DNA of 6,619 nucleotides, from the NCBI GenBank assembly GCA_947258835.1, contig CAMYJY010000118.1, positions 1 through 6,619 of the forward strand, read 5' to 3'. The notes beneath the pieces were generated by a model. The model saw only the letters and a program-made list of their open reading frames with translations. It ran no database searches and was not told where the DNA came from. Source of the DNA: an uncultured Pirellulales bacterium (lineage in GTDB: Bacteria; Planctomycetota; Planctomycetia; Pirellulales; Lacipirellulaceae). Positions 1-5,706 of the stretch are shown here, one piece after another. Within the stretch, counting starts at the first letter, position 1. The number at the start of each line of letters is the position of its first letter. Position numbers and translations under genes: made by a program.

Positions 1-44
1 GACAGCAATTCACTCTCTTCTCAGCCTTTCCTGTGGCAGCAAAG

Positions 45-129
45 GAACCACAACGAAACAACGCAACGACGAACAGGGATTTAATTTTTTGTTGATTGAT
101 TCGTTGTTTCCGTTGTTTCGTCGTGGTTC
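45..129. repeat. Long imperfect inverted repeat downstream of the GT-HAD-GT operon
   Basis: The left arm (45-73) begins GAACCACAACGAAACAACG. The right arm (100-129) read on the minus strand begins GAACCACGACGAAACAACG, so the outer 19 bases match with one mismatch; the inner 10-11 bases match only partly. The 26-base spacer is AT-rich and includes a run of six T. The right arm contains two adjacent copies of CGTTGTTTC (102-110 and 111-119). The structure lies 87 bases past the stop of the last minus-strand gene. It could act in transcript termination or 3'-end protection, but no T-tract follows the stem on the minus strand. It could also be a remnant of a dispersed palindromic element. The rest of 1-215 shows no gene that I can support. 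Confidence 0.7.
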
Positions 130-215
130 AAAATTTTCTGCTCCTTGCCAACAACTTTTGTGCCGAACAGGATTGGGATAAAACCAGAGTGCCACCCAAC
201 AATTAAAACACGTTC

Positions 216-1505
216 CTAGAGGTCGTCCATCCCGGTGTGGTTGGTGATCAGGGCCCGCAGCTTGCGGCGCAGCACCGAGTAGCTGAAGAACAGTTTTCCC
301 AAGGCGTAATTGTGATCCACCATTTCTTCGCGATACTGCGGGTCGTCCACGACCCGCCGCACGCGTCCCACCACCTCTTTGGTAAGATAACCGTTCATCG
401 TAATCACTTGGAAGCCCTTGGGTTCAATATCGGTGACAAAGATCGAGTAACGGTTCACCAGCACCGGTTTGCGGTAATAAAAGGCCTCCAACAGCGCATT
501 GCCAAAACCCTCATAGAGACTGGGATAGGTAATAAAATCGGCGGCCTCATAGGCGTCTTCCAGGGTGTATAGCCGGCGGCCTCGCTCATCGGTGCCACGT
601 TCCTCGGCCACGCGATCACTGGCGAGCAGCAGATGGACCCCGCTGTGTTCGGCCATTTCTTGCAGCGCATACAAATACTCGTCCCCCTCGTCTCCCGATT
701 CATGCGAAACAACGAGCTTGCAGCGTGGATTGTTCAGCGCGGCAATCAAGGCGATGGAATGCTCGATCCCTTTGCGAGGTACCACGCGGGTGGGCTGCAA
801 AAAAATGATGTCCTCCGCGACCAGGCCCAGGTCCGCACGGAAATGCGAGGCGTAGTCATCCATCACGGGGGCCCGGTTTTCAAAATCAAGCACATTGGGC
901 ACCAACACCGAGGACTGACCGCAGCGATGCGATAGCGCCTCCTGCCCGGCGGAGTTGATCGTCACATGTTGAATCGAGCGTAACCGCGGCGGAAAAGCCA
1001 TCGCCAAGATATCGCCGATGGAGTTGACGGAAAACCGATCCCGTTCCCAATAAAAATCATGGTGATGCGCGATGGTGGGGAAACCGGTTTCCGCGATAAA
1101 CTGGGTGATTGCCACGCCCAGCGGCACGTTCATCGGAATGCAAAGGGCGTTTTGGACAATCAAAATTTCAATGGCAAATTTCTGCGTGAACTCGTACAAC
1201 GAACGCTTGAGGTGCTCCGCAATCGCATAGATCCGCTGGGTGACTTCCGAGTCGCGGGTGGGTTTGCTGAAAATGCGGTCGTTGATCCAACGGATATCAG
1301 GATGGTTGAAGTAGGCATGGGGCACCAGACTGCTGATATCCGGATTCGTATCCAGCTTGCCGGAAAACCAATAGCTGATGTGGCGATGGTCCCACAGTAA
1401 TTTGGCCCATTTCGCCGCCTCCAACGAGACGCCGTCCGTCCCCGCGAAGCGTGTACCGATAAAGCCGATATTATGGCCGATGGGTGGGGTGATATCGTTG
1501 TGCAT
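216..1505 (-). CDS. GT4-like glycosyltransferase (third gene of the operon)
   Basis: Probable cytoplasmic retaining glycosyltransferase of the GT-B fold, 429 aa, moving a sugar from a nucleotide-sugar to an unknown acceptor. The N-terminal domain opens with IGFIGTRFAGTDGVSLEAAK, a glycine-containing first loop seen in many GT4 enzymes, and contains a histidine-rich HHHDFYWERDRF segment. The C-terminal donor domain has LQPTRVVPRKGIEHS, with the Arg-Lys pair that commonly contacts the donor diphosphate, and the EX7E motif at E332 and E340 (EGFGNALLE). The size is normal for the family. I chose the ATG at 1505, 14 nt after the HAD stop. The frame stays open further upstream, but only inside the HAD gene and with an unlike, arginine/cysteine-rich composition. 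No clear Shine-Dalgarno is seen; translation probably depends on coupling. Donor and acceptor cannot be read from the sequence. A mannosylglucosylglycerate-type synthase is possible but unproven. Confidence 0.9.
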   Translation of the reverse strand: MHNDITPPIGHNIGFIGTRFAGTDGVSLEAAKWAKLLWDHRHISYWFSGKLDTNPDISSLVPHAYFNHPDIRWINDRIFSKPTRDSEVTQRIYAIAEHLKRSLYEFTQKFAIEILIVQNALCIPMNVPLGVAITQFIAETGFPTIAHHHDFYWERDRFSVNSIGDILAMAFPPRLRSIQHVTINSAGQEALSHRCGQSSVLVPNVLDFENRAPVMDDYASHFRADLGLVAEDIIFLQPTRVVPRKGIEHSIALIAALNNPRCKLVVSHESGDEGDEYLYALQEMAEHSGVHLLLASDRVAEERGTDERGRRLYTLEDAYEAADFITYPSLYEGFGNALLEAFYYRKPVLVNRYSIFVTDIEPKGFQVITMNGYLTKEVVGRVRRVVDDPQYREEMVDHNYALGKLFFSYSVLRRKLRALITNHTGMDDL

Positions 1506-1519
1506 GGGGGCGTGCCCGT

Positions 1520-2410
1520 CTAAAGTTTGCTGGAAAGCATGGGGGGAATCTGTGGCAGCTGCGTGACAATCACATCGGGCTCGGCCCGCGCGTCCGCCTC
1601 CGCACTGCGGAGCCGCAGACTCCGCTGGTCGCCAGCGAACAGGGCAGTACGGAAACCGACGGCCGCGGCCGGCCAAATATCGTTACGCATGTCGTTTCCT
1701 ACGTAGAGGACTGCCGAGGGTTGGATACTTTTGGCCGCCAAGCCCTCAGCCGCCAGTTGGTACAGTTCGGGCCCCGGCTTGGCCCGGCGATGAACATAGG
1801 AATAATAGCGTAGCTCCGGATCAAAGCCGAGCTGATCGAGATTTTTGTGCACCAAGGCCGGAAAGAGCAGCGGCGTAAAAAACTGGGCATTGCTGATAAT
1901 CCCCAGGACCAGACCGGCAGTCTGCAAAGCAGCCAGCGTGGTCGTCATGTCCGGCATGGGCCAGACCGGGTTGACTCGGGTCTCAAATTCAATGGCCAGC
2001 TGTGGCAGTTGCTGCGCGGGTACGGGCTGGGCCAAGGCCCCTGCAGTCACCAGATGGTCCGTTGTCTGCCGCCAGATCTCTACAATATCCACCTCGGGAA
2101 AGGCCGTGCCCGCCGCCCGGGATTGCTCGTGCGCCTGGTGAATTTGCTCATGCAGGGCAGTCATGGCCCCGTCCGCCGCTCCGTTTAGGTGGCAGCCCAC
2201 GGCAGCCAAGGCCTGCTGCAGGGCGGCGCCCCGCGAAGTGGGATCGGCCAGACCGATATCTCCACTCCCGCTGATCAGCAAGGTGCCGTAGATGTCAAAA
2301 ACGACCGCCCGCACGTCGGGCAATGGCAGAGTCCGCGGGGCCAGCGTGGTGGGTACGGGTGTCAGGGGACTGCTGGCTGCCCGCAGAATACGTTCGAGGG
2401 ATTTGCTCAT
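1520..2410 (-). CDS. HAD-superfamily hydrolase (second gene of the operon)
   Basis: A 296-aa protein of the haloacid dehalogenase superfamily. Motif I is VVFDIYGTLL with the nucleophile at D39, motif II is IISNAQ with S173, motif III is RRAKPGPEL with K211, and motif IV is VGNDMRNDIWPA with D240 and D244. An insert of about 120 residues between motifs I and II is consistent with a helical C1-type cap. The residue two after the nucleophile is Tyr41, where typical HAD phosphatases have Asp; a Tyr here is usual in L-2-haloacid dehalogenases and in some uncharacterised relatives. Phosphatase activity is therefore likely from context but not certain. The ATG at 2410 overlaps the preceding stop (ATGA), which implies translational coupling. 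The open frame upstream of it is Pro/Arg-rich shadow of the glycosyltransferase gene. Residues 1-32 are a proline-rich leader. Its position between two glycosyltransferases suggests a phospho-sugar or phospho-glycoside substrate. Confidence 0.88.
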   Translation of the reverse strand: MSKSLERILRAASSPLTPVPTTLAPRTLPLPDVRAVVFDIYGTLLISGSGDIGLADPTSRGAALQQALAAVGCHLNGAADGAMTALHEQIHQAHEQSRAAGTAFPEVDIVEIWRQTTDHLVTAGALAQPVPAQQLPQLAIEFETRVNPVWPMPDMTTTLAALQTAGLVLGIISNAQFFTPLLFPALVHKNLDQLGFDPELRYYSYVHRRAKPGPELYQLAAEGLAAKSIQPSAVLYVGNDMRNDIWPAAAVGFRTALFAGDQRSLRLRSAEADARAEPDVIVTQLPQIPPMLSSKL

Positions 2411-4146
2411 GATGTAGTTACGCGGACGGGGTGCAGGCGCTCGAGTTGGAGGAAACTGGCGAGCACCGCACCGCCTTGCGGGAGTGGGGTGCAGGTGGGC
2501 TGGGGCGAGGACTGCCACACGGTAGCATACACCTGGGCGAGTTGCTGGCCCAAGCGCGGGAGGGAAAAATGATCCCGAACGACCTGGGCATTCGCGGCCA
2601 CCAGCCGGGCCGTGTCGCCGCCGGGAAGTTGTAGGCGGGGATTCAGCTCCAGCAGTGTTTGGCGATCGTCGGCGTGCCGGCAGGCGCGCTCGATGACCCT
2701 CCGCTGCTCACCCACGGGTAGGCGCGCAAAATCGATCGTTGGTTGGGCGAGTGCGGCGATCAATTGTTGACGCAATTCGGTGGGGTGCGGGGCGGGTTGA
2801 CCAAAATCATGAAACAGCCGTGCTACCATCTTTTCCCAGGCCTGCGTAAAGGCCCCCGCTTCGAGCCAGGCGGTGGGGATATCCAACGTGGTGTACAAGC
2901 CATCCAGATTCAGTCCCGCCTCACAAAAGTCGGCAGAGATCTCCGGTAAGTTCCGACCCAGCAGCGGTTTGCCCACCAGCCAGGCCTCCAGAAAGACCAT
3001 TCCAAACCCCTCGGCAACGCTGGTCGTTAGCAGGGCATCGCTGTCCCGCAGCAGCGCGTCAAAAGCCACCGGCGGGCGGCACAGCCTGCCCCCGGCTGGA
3101 ACGGGGGCAGGCGTTCGGTGGTCATGGGCCGGCTCCTGTTGGACACTGGAATTTGTGGGAACGTCCACGTTACCCACCGGTTGCTGCGACTGGCCTAACG
3201 AACAGTGCAGCTCGAACTGCTGGGCGTAGGCCGGCCACTGGTCAAAGGCCTTTTTTTCTACCGGTGATTCGGGGGCCAGGGTGAGATGAAAAAAGGCCTC
3301 TGGGTGGACAGCGCTCCAGAGCAGGAACTCGCCCAAATTTTTTCGTCGGATACCACGGACAGGGTAGATCACCAGGGGCATGTCGGCCGGTAGTCCCCAG
3401 GCCTGGCGGACATCATCCCCTGCAGCGTCGGAAGTGGGGGCCTGGGCCGGATTGGGCAGCAGGTGCAAGCGGGACGGCGAAATACCAGCGGTGGCCAAGA
3501 CGCGATGGTCCCTCTGGTTGAGCGTGGCGTAGTGGATCTGCTGTGCCTGGGGATAGAGTTGGTCGGCCACCGCCGCGAGGCGGGCCTGCTGGCCTGCCTG
3601 ACACTCCCCGTCAGCCGCACCGGTGGCCTCGGTGGGCGACGGCCCCCCGTTCGAGCCGGGGGCAGGCCCCCCGCTTGAGCCCGACGCCGGCGCGAGGGCG
3701 GTGGCCAGTTTACGATAATTATCGGGGCGGAGGTCTTCGGCAAAATCATGCACCTGCAGCAGCATGCGATAGCCTTGCCGGGCCAGCTGGGCGACCGCCC
3801 CCGGGGTGGAAACATTTTTGCCCAACCCGTGGTTGTGCCAATGCAGCAAGGTATTGGCCGGCGTGCAGCCCTGATCGGCTAGGGCCTGGGCGATGTTGTT
3901 TCCCAGAGCCGACGAGGGCACGGCCGTGGGCGCATCGTAATCCAGGCCAGCGACCGCCACCGGAACGACCACCGGCCCTTCCGGCACCGTGGGTAGATTT
4001 TCAGCGCGACCACCGTGGAGCAGTAGTACCCGCTGGGGCAAGGCGGTGGACGGGCCAGTCACGCTCGCTAAAGCCCGCAGGTGATTTTCAATCACCCGTG
4101 TGACACCGCCCGAGTTCAGATGATGATGGAGGATGGCAAGCTGCAT
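2407..4146 (-). CDS. Large GT4-like glycosyltransferase with repeat-derived inserts (first gene of the operon)
   Basis: Probable cytoplasmic GT-B glycosyltransferase, 579 aa, clearly longer than the roughly 350-430 aa usual for GT4. The N-terminus MQLAILHHHLNSGGVTRVI has the Gly-Gly acceptor-side loop. The donor domain has YPVRGIRRKNLGEF, with the Arg-Lys pair, and the EX7E motif at E379 and E387 (EGFGMVFLE). The extra length comes from a Gly/Ser/Pro stretch at about residues 152-175 containing an 8-residue repeat (156-171), a low-complexity stretch at about 325-357 that includes a palindromic repeat, and a long C-terminal tail of nearly 190 residues after EX7E. I prefer the ATG at 4146, because an in-frame start at 4176 would fall inside a strong hairpin (4167-4197) and add ten residues before the first beta strand. 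No Shine-Dalgarno or promoter is clear upstream. The stop overlaps the HAD start. Sugar specificity is unknown. Confidence 0.88.
   Translation of the reverse strand: MQLAILHHHLNSGGVTRVIENHLRALASVTGPSTALPQRVLLLHGGRAENLPTVPEGPVVVPVAVAGLDYDAPTAVPSSALGNNIAQALADQGCTPANTLLHWHNHGLGKNVSTPGAVAQLARQGYRMLLQVHDFAEDLRPDNYRKLATALAPASGSSGGPAPGSNGGPSPTEATGAADGECQAGQQARLAAVADQLYPQAQQIHYATLNQRDHRVLATAGISPSRLHLLPNPAQAPTSDAAGDDVRQAWGLPADMPLVIYPVRGIRRKNLGEFLLWSAVHPEAFFHLTLAPESPVEKKAFDQWPAYAQQFELHCSLGQSQQPVGNVDVPTNSSVQQEPAHDHRTPAPVPAGGRLCRPPVAFDALLRDSDALLTTSVAEGFGMVFLEAWLVGKPLLGRNLPEISADFCEAGLNLDGLYTTLDIPTAWLEAGAFTQAWEKMVARLFHDFGQPAPHPTELRQQLIAALAQPTIDFARLPVGEQRRVIERACRHADDRQTLLELNPRLQLPGGDTARLVAANAQVVRDHFSLPRLGQQLAQVYATVWQSSPQPTCTPLPQGGAVLASFLQLERLHPVRVTTS
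3084..3112. repeat. 29-bp perfect palindrome inside a glycosyltransferase gene
   Basis: The arm GCCTGCCCCC (3084-3093) is followed by the 9-base loop GGCTGGAAC and by the exact reverse complement of the arm (3103-3112). It sits in the coding region of the 579-aa glycosyltransferase and contributes to the segment TPAPVPAGGRLCRPP (around residues 345-355), a low-complexity insert before the EX7E region. The first 24 bases match, with one mismatch, the minus strand of 3644-3667, so it belongs to the same repeat family as the doublet there but lies in the opposite orientation. Confidence 0.8.
3634..3681 (-). repeat. Doublet of a 24-bp repeat, in frame in the glycosyltransferase
   Basis: Two adjacent 24-bp units on the minus strand (3681-3658 and 3657-3634). 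They start GGCTCAAGCGGGGGGCC and GGCTCGAACGGGGGGCC, with two differences in 17 bases. Being a multiple of three, the units add the octapeptides GSSGGPAP and GSNGGPSP to the protein (residues 156-171). The same unit, also as a doublet and in the same reading phase relative to the ATG, occurs at 4711-4758. Confidence 0.8.
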
Positions 4147-4166
4147 GTTGATACAAACGGCAGTTT

Positions 4167-4197
4167 CTGAAAACACGGCCGGAGGCCGTGCTTTCAG
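4167..4197. repeat. 31-bp hairpin upstream of the glycosyltransferase operon
   Basis: The left arm CTGAAAACACGGCC (4167-4180) faces the right arm GGCCGTGCTTTCAG (4184-4197) across the 3-base loop GGA. There is one mismatch (A opposite C), which would be a G-U pair in minus-strand RNA. It ends 20 bases before the glycosyltransferase ATG, so it would lie in that operon's 5' leader if transcription starts further out. Its length, CTGA ends, GGCC apex and loop match the hairpin at 4416-4446 in inverted orientation, which suggests one dispersed element. Confidence 0.8.
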
Positions 4198-4415
4198 AAG
4201 TAAATTAATCAGAACCCAAGTCGATCGTGAAAACTCGCCCTAGGATAATCCCAACAGGCCCCCCTCGATGTGCCAATCACCGCAAAGCCCCGCGGACATA
4301 GGTCGTGCACACTAAATTATTCACGCTTCCCCTCTCGTGGTCAGTGCCCTCATACATCGTTGAGCCGACCCACAATTTCATGTACTTACCCGCTGAAATG
4401 CTCCCTTTTTCCGTC

Positions 4416-4446
4416 CTGAGATGGCGGCCTCCGGCCGCCATCTCAG
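4416..4446. repeat. 31-bp perfect hairpin in the divergent intergenic region
   Basis: The left arm CTGAGATGGCGGCC (4416-4429), loop TCC, and the exact 14-base complement (4433-4446) form a perfect stem. The plan (14 + 3 + 14, CTGA/TCAG ends, GGCC next to the loop) is that of 4167-4197, whose loop reads TCC on the other strand. The middle of the arms differs between the copies, but each copy pairs with itself. The function could be termination or insulation between the divergent operons, or it may simply be a palindromic repeat. No T-tract follows it. Confidence 0.85.
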
Positions 4447-4645
4447 CAAGTGCGGTTTATTTCTCGTTGGCATCTTATCCAGAATCCCCTCCCCGCAAAC
4501 CTTTTAACTGGCGATCTTCGTGCACAAAAAGTCCCCAGCAGGTGGCAACGGCATGGCGGAGCGGCTAAGATAATCTACTGGGTTAGGTGCGGGTAGCTTG
4601 GGTTTTGCCCCTCCGAGACATTTTGCTTTCCCCACCAGACATCTG

Positions 4646-4675
4646 TTGAGGCCCTGAACATGCCCAGCGTATAAG
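4646..4675 (+). promoter_or_regulatory. Candidate sigma-70-type promoter for the NTF2-like operon
   Basis: TTGAGG (4646-4651) and TATAAG (4670-4675) are separated by 18 bases and resemble the -35 and -10 hexamers. Transcription would start near 4682, giving a leader of about 90 bases that includes the GC hairpin and the 24-bp repeat doublet. This is a motif match only. Confidence 0.4.
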
Positions 4676-4691
4676 ATCCGCTTTTGCCCAG

Positions 4692-4707
4692 GGCGGCAGA
4701 CGCCGCC
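4692..4707. repeat. GC hairpin in the presumed leader of the NTF2-like gene
   Basis: GGCGGC, loop AGAC, then GCCGCC: a perfect 6-bp stem just after the predicted transcription start. It resembles the palindrome GGCGGCACTGCCGCC of the tandem array at 5792-5899 and directly precedes the 24-bp repeat doublet, so the three may form one composite block. Confidence 0.6.
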
Positions 4708-4710
4708 ACC

Positions 4711-4758
4711 GGCTTGAACGGGGGACCCGCCCTCGGCTTGAACGGGGCACCGCCATTC
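4711..4758 (+). repeat. Doublet of the 24-bp repeat in the NTF2-like gene leader
   Basis: Two units (4711-4734 and 4735-4758) start GGCTTGAACGGGGGACC and GGCTTGAACGGGGCACC, with one difference in 17 bases. They are homologous to the in-frame doublet at 3634-3681 in unit length, copy number and sequence. In the frame of the downstream gene they would read GLNGGPAL and GLNGAPPF, but they lie upstream of its chosen ATG, so here they are probably untranslated. Confidence 0.75.
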
Positions 4759-4759
4759 C

Positions 4760-4764
4760 AGGAA
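4760..4764 (+). promoter_or_regulatory. Shine-Dalgarno-like site for the NTF2-like gene
   Basis: AGGAA lies 9 bases before the ATG at 4774. It supports that start over an in-frame TTG at 4684, which would put a repeat-derived leader before the signal peptide. Confidence 0.5.
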
Positions 4765-4773
4765 CCTTTCAGC

Positions 4774-5664
4774 ATGCACGTCCATACTTCACGCATTACC
4801 GCTGCTTTAGCCATCCTGCTGTTGGCATCCAGTCTGACTTTGCCGGCCACCGCGGAGAACCCACCTCCGGCAGTGGCAGAGATTCGCGACACGTCCAGCC
4901 GTTATTTGGAGGCCTTGAACAGCGGCGACGCCAAGCGGATTGCCGATTTTTGGACGCCGCAGGGCACGTTTGTCGATGCAGCCAACGTCACGCATCAAGC
5001 CCGGGAGCTTGCGCGGCAGGAATTCTCCGAGGCTTCCCCGGCTGAAAAGCGGAGCTTTACAGCGCAGGAAAGCTCGATTCGTCTGGTCACGCCCCGGGTG
5101 GCGATTGAGCGAGGCACCACAACCGAGCAAGGCGCGAGGGGCGGGGCCAACTACCTTGCCCTTTGGGTGCTGGAAGGGACCCAGTGGCGACTGGACCACC
5201 TCCGGGAGTTTGCTGTGACTGCCCAGCCTGACGCCGGCCGGCTGGCGGAGCTGGCTGGGATGGTGGGGGAATGGGAAGCACGGTCGGAGGGCATGGTGGC
5301 ACGGCTGATGGTCCGCTGGAGTTACCAACAACAGTTCCTGCTGCAGAAGTTTACACTCGAACGACCCGGCCGGGCCCCGTTGCGAGGAGAACAGCGGATT
5401 ACTTGGGACGCCTCCCAGCAGCACGTTCGCTCGTGGATATTCCGTTCTGATGGTGGTTTTGGGGAGGGCGTGTGGAGTTTGGAGGGGGACACCTGGGTGG
5501 TGCACAAGACGGGAGTGGCACCGACTGGCGAAAAGGTCTCCACCATCAATTTATGGGTGAATGAATCTCCGAATTCCTTGTGGTTTAAGTCTCTCAAAAC
5601 CCAAATGGGAGATCAGTCGGCGGCAGACCTGGTCTTGCAATTCCAACGCGTCGAAGCACCCTAA
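4774..5664 (+). CDS. Exported NTF2-like (SgcJ/EcaC-type) two-domain protein
   Basis: A 296-aa secreted protein. Residues 1-27 form a signal peptide: basic start MHVHTSR, hydrophobic core ITAALAILLLASSLTL, likely cut after ATA. Residues about 33-148 look like a SnoaL/NTF2-type cone domain (VAEIRDTSSRYLEALNSGDA, FWTPQGTFVD, ending WRLDHLREFAV), a fold known for small-molecule binding and some isomerases. Residues about 156-296 form a beta-rich second domain with GEQRITWDASQQHVRSW, SDGGFGEGVW and TGVAPTGEKVS, a pattern common in uncharacterised planctomycete proteins annotated SgcJ/EcaC family. The family name 'oxidoreductase' has little enzymatic support, and I see no redox motif. The ATG at 4774 is chosen for its Shine-Dalgarno and because the signal peptide starts there. 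It probably forms an operon with the next gene, 42 nt downstream. The substrate is unknown. Confidence 0.88.
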   Translation: MHVHTSRITAALAILLLASSLTLPATAENPPPAVAEIRDTSSRYLEALNSGDAKRIADFWTPQGTFVDAANVTHQARELARQEFSEASPAEKRSFTAQESSIRLVTPRVAIERGTTTEQGARGGANYLALWVLEGTQWRLDHLREFAVTAQPDAGRLAELAGMVGEWEARSEGMVARLMVRWSYQQQFLLQKFTLERPGRAPLRGEQRITWDASQQHVRSWIFRSDGGFGEGVWSLEGDTWVVHKTGVAPTGEKVSTINLWVNESPNSLWFKSLKTQMGDQSAADLVLQFQRVEAP

Positions 5665-5706
5665 GAACCGCTCCGCTTCCCTCTGCCCCTGAGAGATGAG
5701 ATTTCC

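Larger units (their letters stand above)
4147..4773. other. Divergent intergenic region rich in palindromes
   Basis: This 627-base stretch separates the leftward glycosyltransferase operon from the rightward NTF2-like operon, so it should hold both promoters. It contains two 31-bp hairpins (4167-4197, 4416-4446), a candidate rightward promoter (4646-4675), a 16-bp GC hairpin (4692-4707) and a doublet of the 24-bp repeat (4711-4758). I could not pick a convincing leftward promoter. No open frame here looks like a gene. No tRNA, riboswitch or small protein could be supported. Confidence 0.7.

Noticed and set aside
1598..1625. Overlapping small palindromes (CTGCGGAGCCGCAG at 1605-1618 and CTCCGC/GCGGAG pairs) in the HAD gene
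   Set aside because: They encode the Arg/Ser/Leu-rich stretch RSLRLRSAE and are explained by GC-rich arginine and serine codons; there is no second copy in the window.
1506..1676. 57-codon N-terminal extension of the downstream glycosyltransferase
   Set aside because: It lies within the HAD coding region in another frame, has low-complexity Arg/Cys/Ala composition, and the glycosyltransferase fold begins right after the ATG at 1505.
4198..4340. AT-rich hexamers on the minus strand as a promoter for the glycosyltransferase operon
   Set aside because: Several weak -10-like strings exist, but none has a convincing -35 at 16-18 bases, so no site is called.
4550..4640. tRNA-like start (GGCGGAGCGGCTAA) resembling the 5' half of a Leu or Ser tRNA
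   Set aside because: No matching acceptor stem, anticodon arm or T-arm (no GGTTCGA-like loop) follows in the expected spacing.
4807..5505. 232-codon minus-strand open frame opposite the NTF2-like gene
   Set aside because: The plus-strand frame has a signal peptide and recognisable domains. The minus frame is Pro/Cys/Arg-rich with no motif and is a shadow frame of GC-rich DNA.
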